This document shows positions 32,697-33,500 of a stretch of 33,500 nt of DNA, piece by piece (the first letter of the stretch is position 1; every line of letters starts with the position of its first letter). The DNA is taken from positions 1 through 33,500 of the forward strand of contig CADBBQ010000002.1 in the NCBI GenBank assembly GCA_902793005.1. Direction: 5' to 3'. Made by a program: the position numbers and the translations under genes. This stretch comes from an uncultured Pseudomonadota bacterium (GTDB lineage Bacteria > Pseudomonadota > Alphaproteobacteria > Rs-D84). The notes beneath the pieces were generated by a model, which was given only the letters and a program-made list of their open reading frames with translations, had not been told where the DNA came from and ran no database searches.

Positions 32697-32930
32697 GCGC
32701 GACGCGCCGTCTCCTTCTTTATGACTACGAGTAGATTTGACTTTGTCAAATCGTCAGGAGTGCCGCACAGGGCGCAAGCCCGAGCGAAACAAGGAGTACC
32801 CTGCGTCAGCAGGGGGAGGTAATTGTGCACGGCGACAAAGTGAAACGGCGTCGCCATAAAAAATAAAAATCACAACTACCCCGTCACTCAACCTGACGGT
32901 TTCGTGCCACTCCTTCTTTCATAAAGAAGG
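32697..32930. repeat. Cluster of palindromic intergenic repeats upstream of trpS
   Basis: Back-to-back hairpins: CGGCGCG/CGCGCCG (~32697), GATTTGAC/GTCAAATC (~32732-32750), CCCTGC/GCAGGG (~32801-32816), GGCGAC/GTCGCC (~32830-32855), CCGTC/GACGG (~32880-32899) and CTTCTTT/AAAGAAG (~32913-32929). No gene is visible. Base composition is richer in GC than the adjoining ncRNA. Confidence 0.65.
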
Positions 32931-32962
32931 GGAATATCCGGAAATAGCAGTTAAAAAATTTA

Positions 32963-32992
32963 TTGCATACGCAAAAAATTTTTTTCTATAAT
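32963..32992 (+). promoter_or_regulatory. Promoter of ncRNA copy B
   Basis: TTGCAT (32963-32968), an 18-base spacer with a T run and TATAAT (32987-32992). It has the same hexamers as the tRNA-Ser promoter. Confidence 0.85.
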
Positions 32993-32998
32993 GACATC

Positions 32999-33336
32999 AG
33001 AAATCACCAGGGAGTTGATTTCGGAAGGGCACTTCAAAAGCCCAGTTATCCCGGTGCAAAGTCTGCATCGTGACTCTCCCAATCTGAAAAAACCGATTCG
33101 ATAATCGGGATGATTGTGTTTGTTACATCCATATTTTGCACCGACATTTATTCATCGTCGGTAAATAAGTATTTCCGTGATTTATAAATGTAAATTTTTA
33201 TCCCTTTATTTATACCCCTTCGTCGTTATGATTGGTGGGGTGCTGCATACAGTAATGTATGTGGGATCATTGGATAACTGATTTTTGAACACCCTGCCGT
33301 TATTTTTTCCCGCTGATTTCCCAGCGGTGTTTTTTT
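32999..33336 (+). ncRNA. Structured non-coding RNA, copy B (unrecognised family)
   Basis: About 338 nt. Elements matching copy A in order: hairpin GGGC/GCCC with a 9-nt ACTTCAAAA loop (33027-33043); long-range helix CGGTGCAA/TTGCACCG (33052-33059 with 33136-33143) enclosing TCGTGAC and hairpin CCGATT/AATCGG (33093-33108); a short variable region (~60 nt instead of ~160); GGGTG/CACCC (33238-33242 with 33290-33294) enclosing CATAC/GTATG around AGTAAT (33246-33261); the 18-nt identical block (33282-33299); and a perfect terminator CCGCTG/CAGCGG plus seven T (33310-33336). Helix sequences differ from copy A while pairing is kept, so this is a maintained RNA and not a recent copy. No ORF fits. What follows it is cut by the window. 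Confidence 0.85.
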
Positions 33337-33339
33337 GTT

Positions 33340-33500
33340 TTGCGTGGGATGTTTTTCAGACCGAATTCAATTCCCATTAAAAACTGCTAAGGCCTTTCTG
33401 GCATCCCCGCAAACAAACGCCGCAAGAATACCAGACACGACGGCATTGCCGTTGTGTCATCCTGAGCGTAGTGAGATTACGTTGAGGCACCGCCCCATAA
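33340..33500. other. Intergenic end of window, no gene seen
   Basis: No convincing start, ribosome binding site or RNA hallmark. The last ~50 bases carry TGTCATCCTGAGCGTAGTGA, which looks like the edge of another dispersed intergenic repeat. Confidence 0.4.

Noticed and set aside
1..33500. CRISPR array, prophage or toxin-antitoxin pair
   Set aside because: No regularly spaced repeats, no phage structural or packaging operon, and no typical small toxin pair were seen. The serine recombinase and xerC stand alone.

Overview
The window looks like a chromosomal segment of a low-GC, anaerobic, gut-type alphaproteobacterium. The evidence is a class I lysyl-tRNA synthetase, a CarD regulator, RodZ, XerC, an oxygen-sensitive pyruvate:ferredoxin oxidoreductase, an outer-membrane beta-barrel with an alphaproteobacterial look, and a LamG-like surface protein of the kind seen in gut bacteria and their phages. 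Genus-level placement is inference. No prophage, CRISPR array or insertion sequence is visible.

Layout. 1-1.07 kb: 3' part of an AccD-AccA fusion (acetyl-CoA carboxylase). 1.1-2.6 kb: a small membrane protein, tRNA-Ser(GCU), a tandem duplication of the tRNA tail and terminator, then a promoter-driven structured RNA (copy A). 2.6-4.4 kb: an exported modular surface protein. 4.6-9.2 kb, minus strand: nifJ with an overlapping BamE-like lipoprotein gene, then carD. 9.4-11.1 kb: tspO, ftsB-like and dusB, packed with no spare bases. 11.2-20.3 kb, plus strand: rodZ, uvrA, a stand-alone SRP54 M-domain protein, rlmE, an ACT-less aspartokinase-like protein, an LRR protein and a class A penicillin-binding protein. 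20.4-23.2 kb: outer-membrane barrel, tRNA-Gly(GCC) with a mirrored tail, palindromic repeats, GIY-YIG protein and guaC. 23.2-27.1 kb: serine recombinase, divergent lysK and a RelA/SpoT-like protein. 27.2-29.9 kb: cold-shock protein, lemA, an orphan gene and rpsD. 30-32.6 kb, minus strand: trpS, a SIMPL-domain protein and xerC. 32.7-33.5 kb: palindromic repeats and a second copy (B) of the structured RNA.

The strongest candidate for something undescribed is the pair of homologous RNA genes at about 2042-2495 and 32999-33336. Each has a good promoter, an intrinsic terminator, an identical 18-nt block, matching long-range helices and compensatory base changes in three hairpins. I do not recognise the family. 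Other notable points are the SRP M domain without its GTPase, the accDA fusion, the catalytic-domain-only aspartokinase, a divergent RelA/SpoT-like protein next to lysK, leader hairpins before rpsD, lysK and the recombinase, and duplications of tRNA 3' ends at both tRNA loci.

Promoters in the window follow one pattern, TTGNNN-16/18-TANNNT (tRNA-Ser, ncRNA A and B, csp, lemA, rpsD, nifJ), and genes are often separated by clear U-tailed hairpins. These regularities support the non-coding calls.
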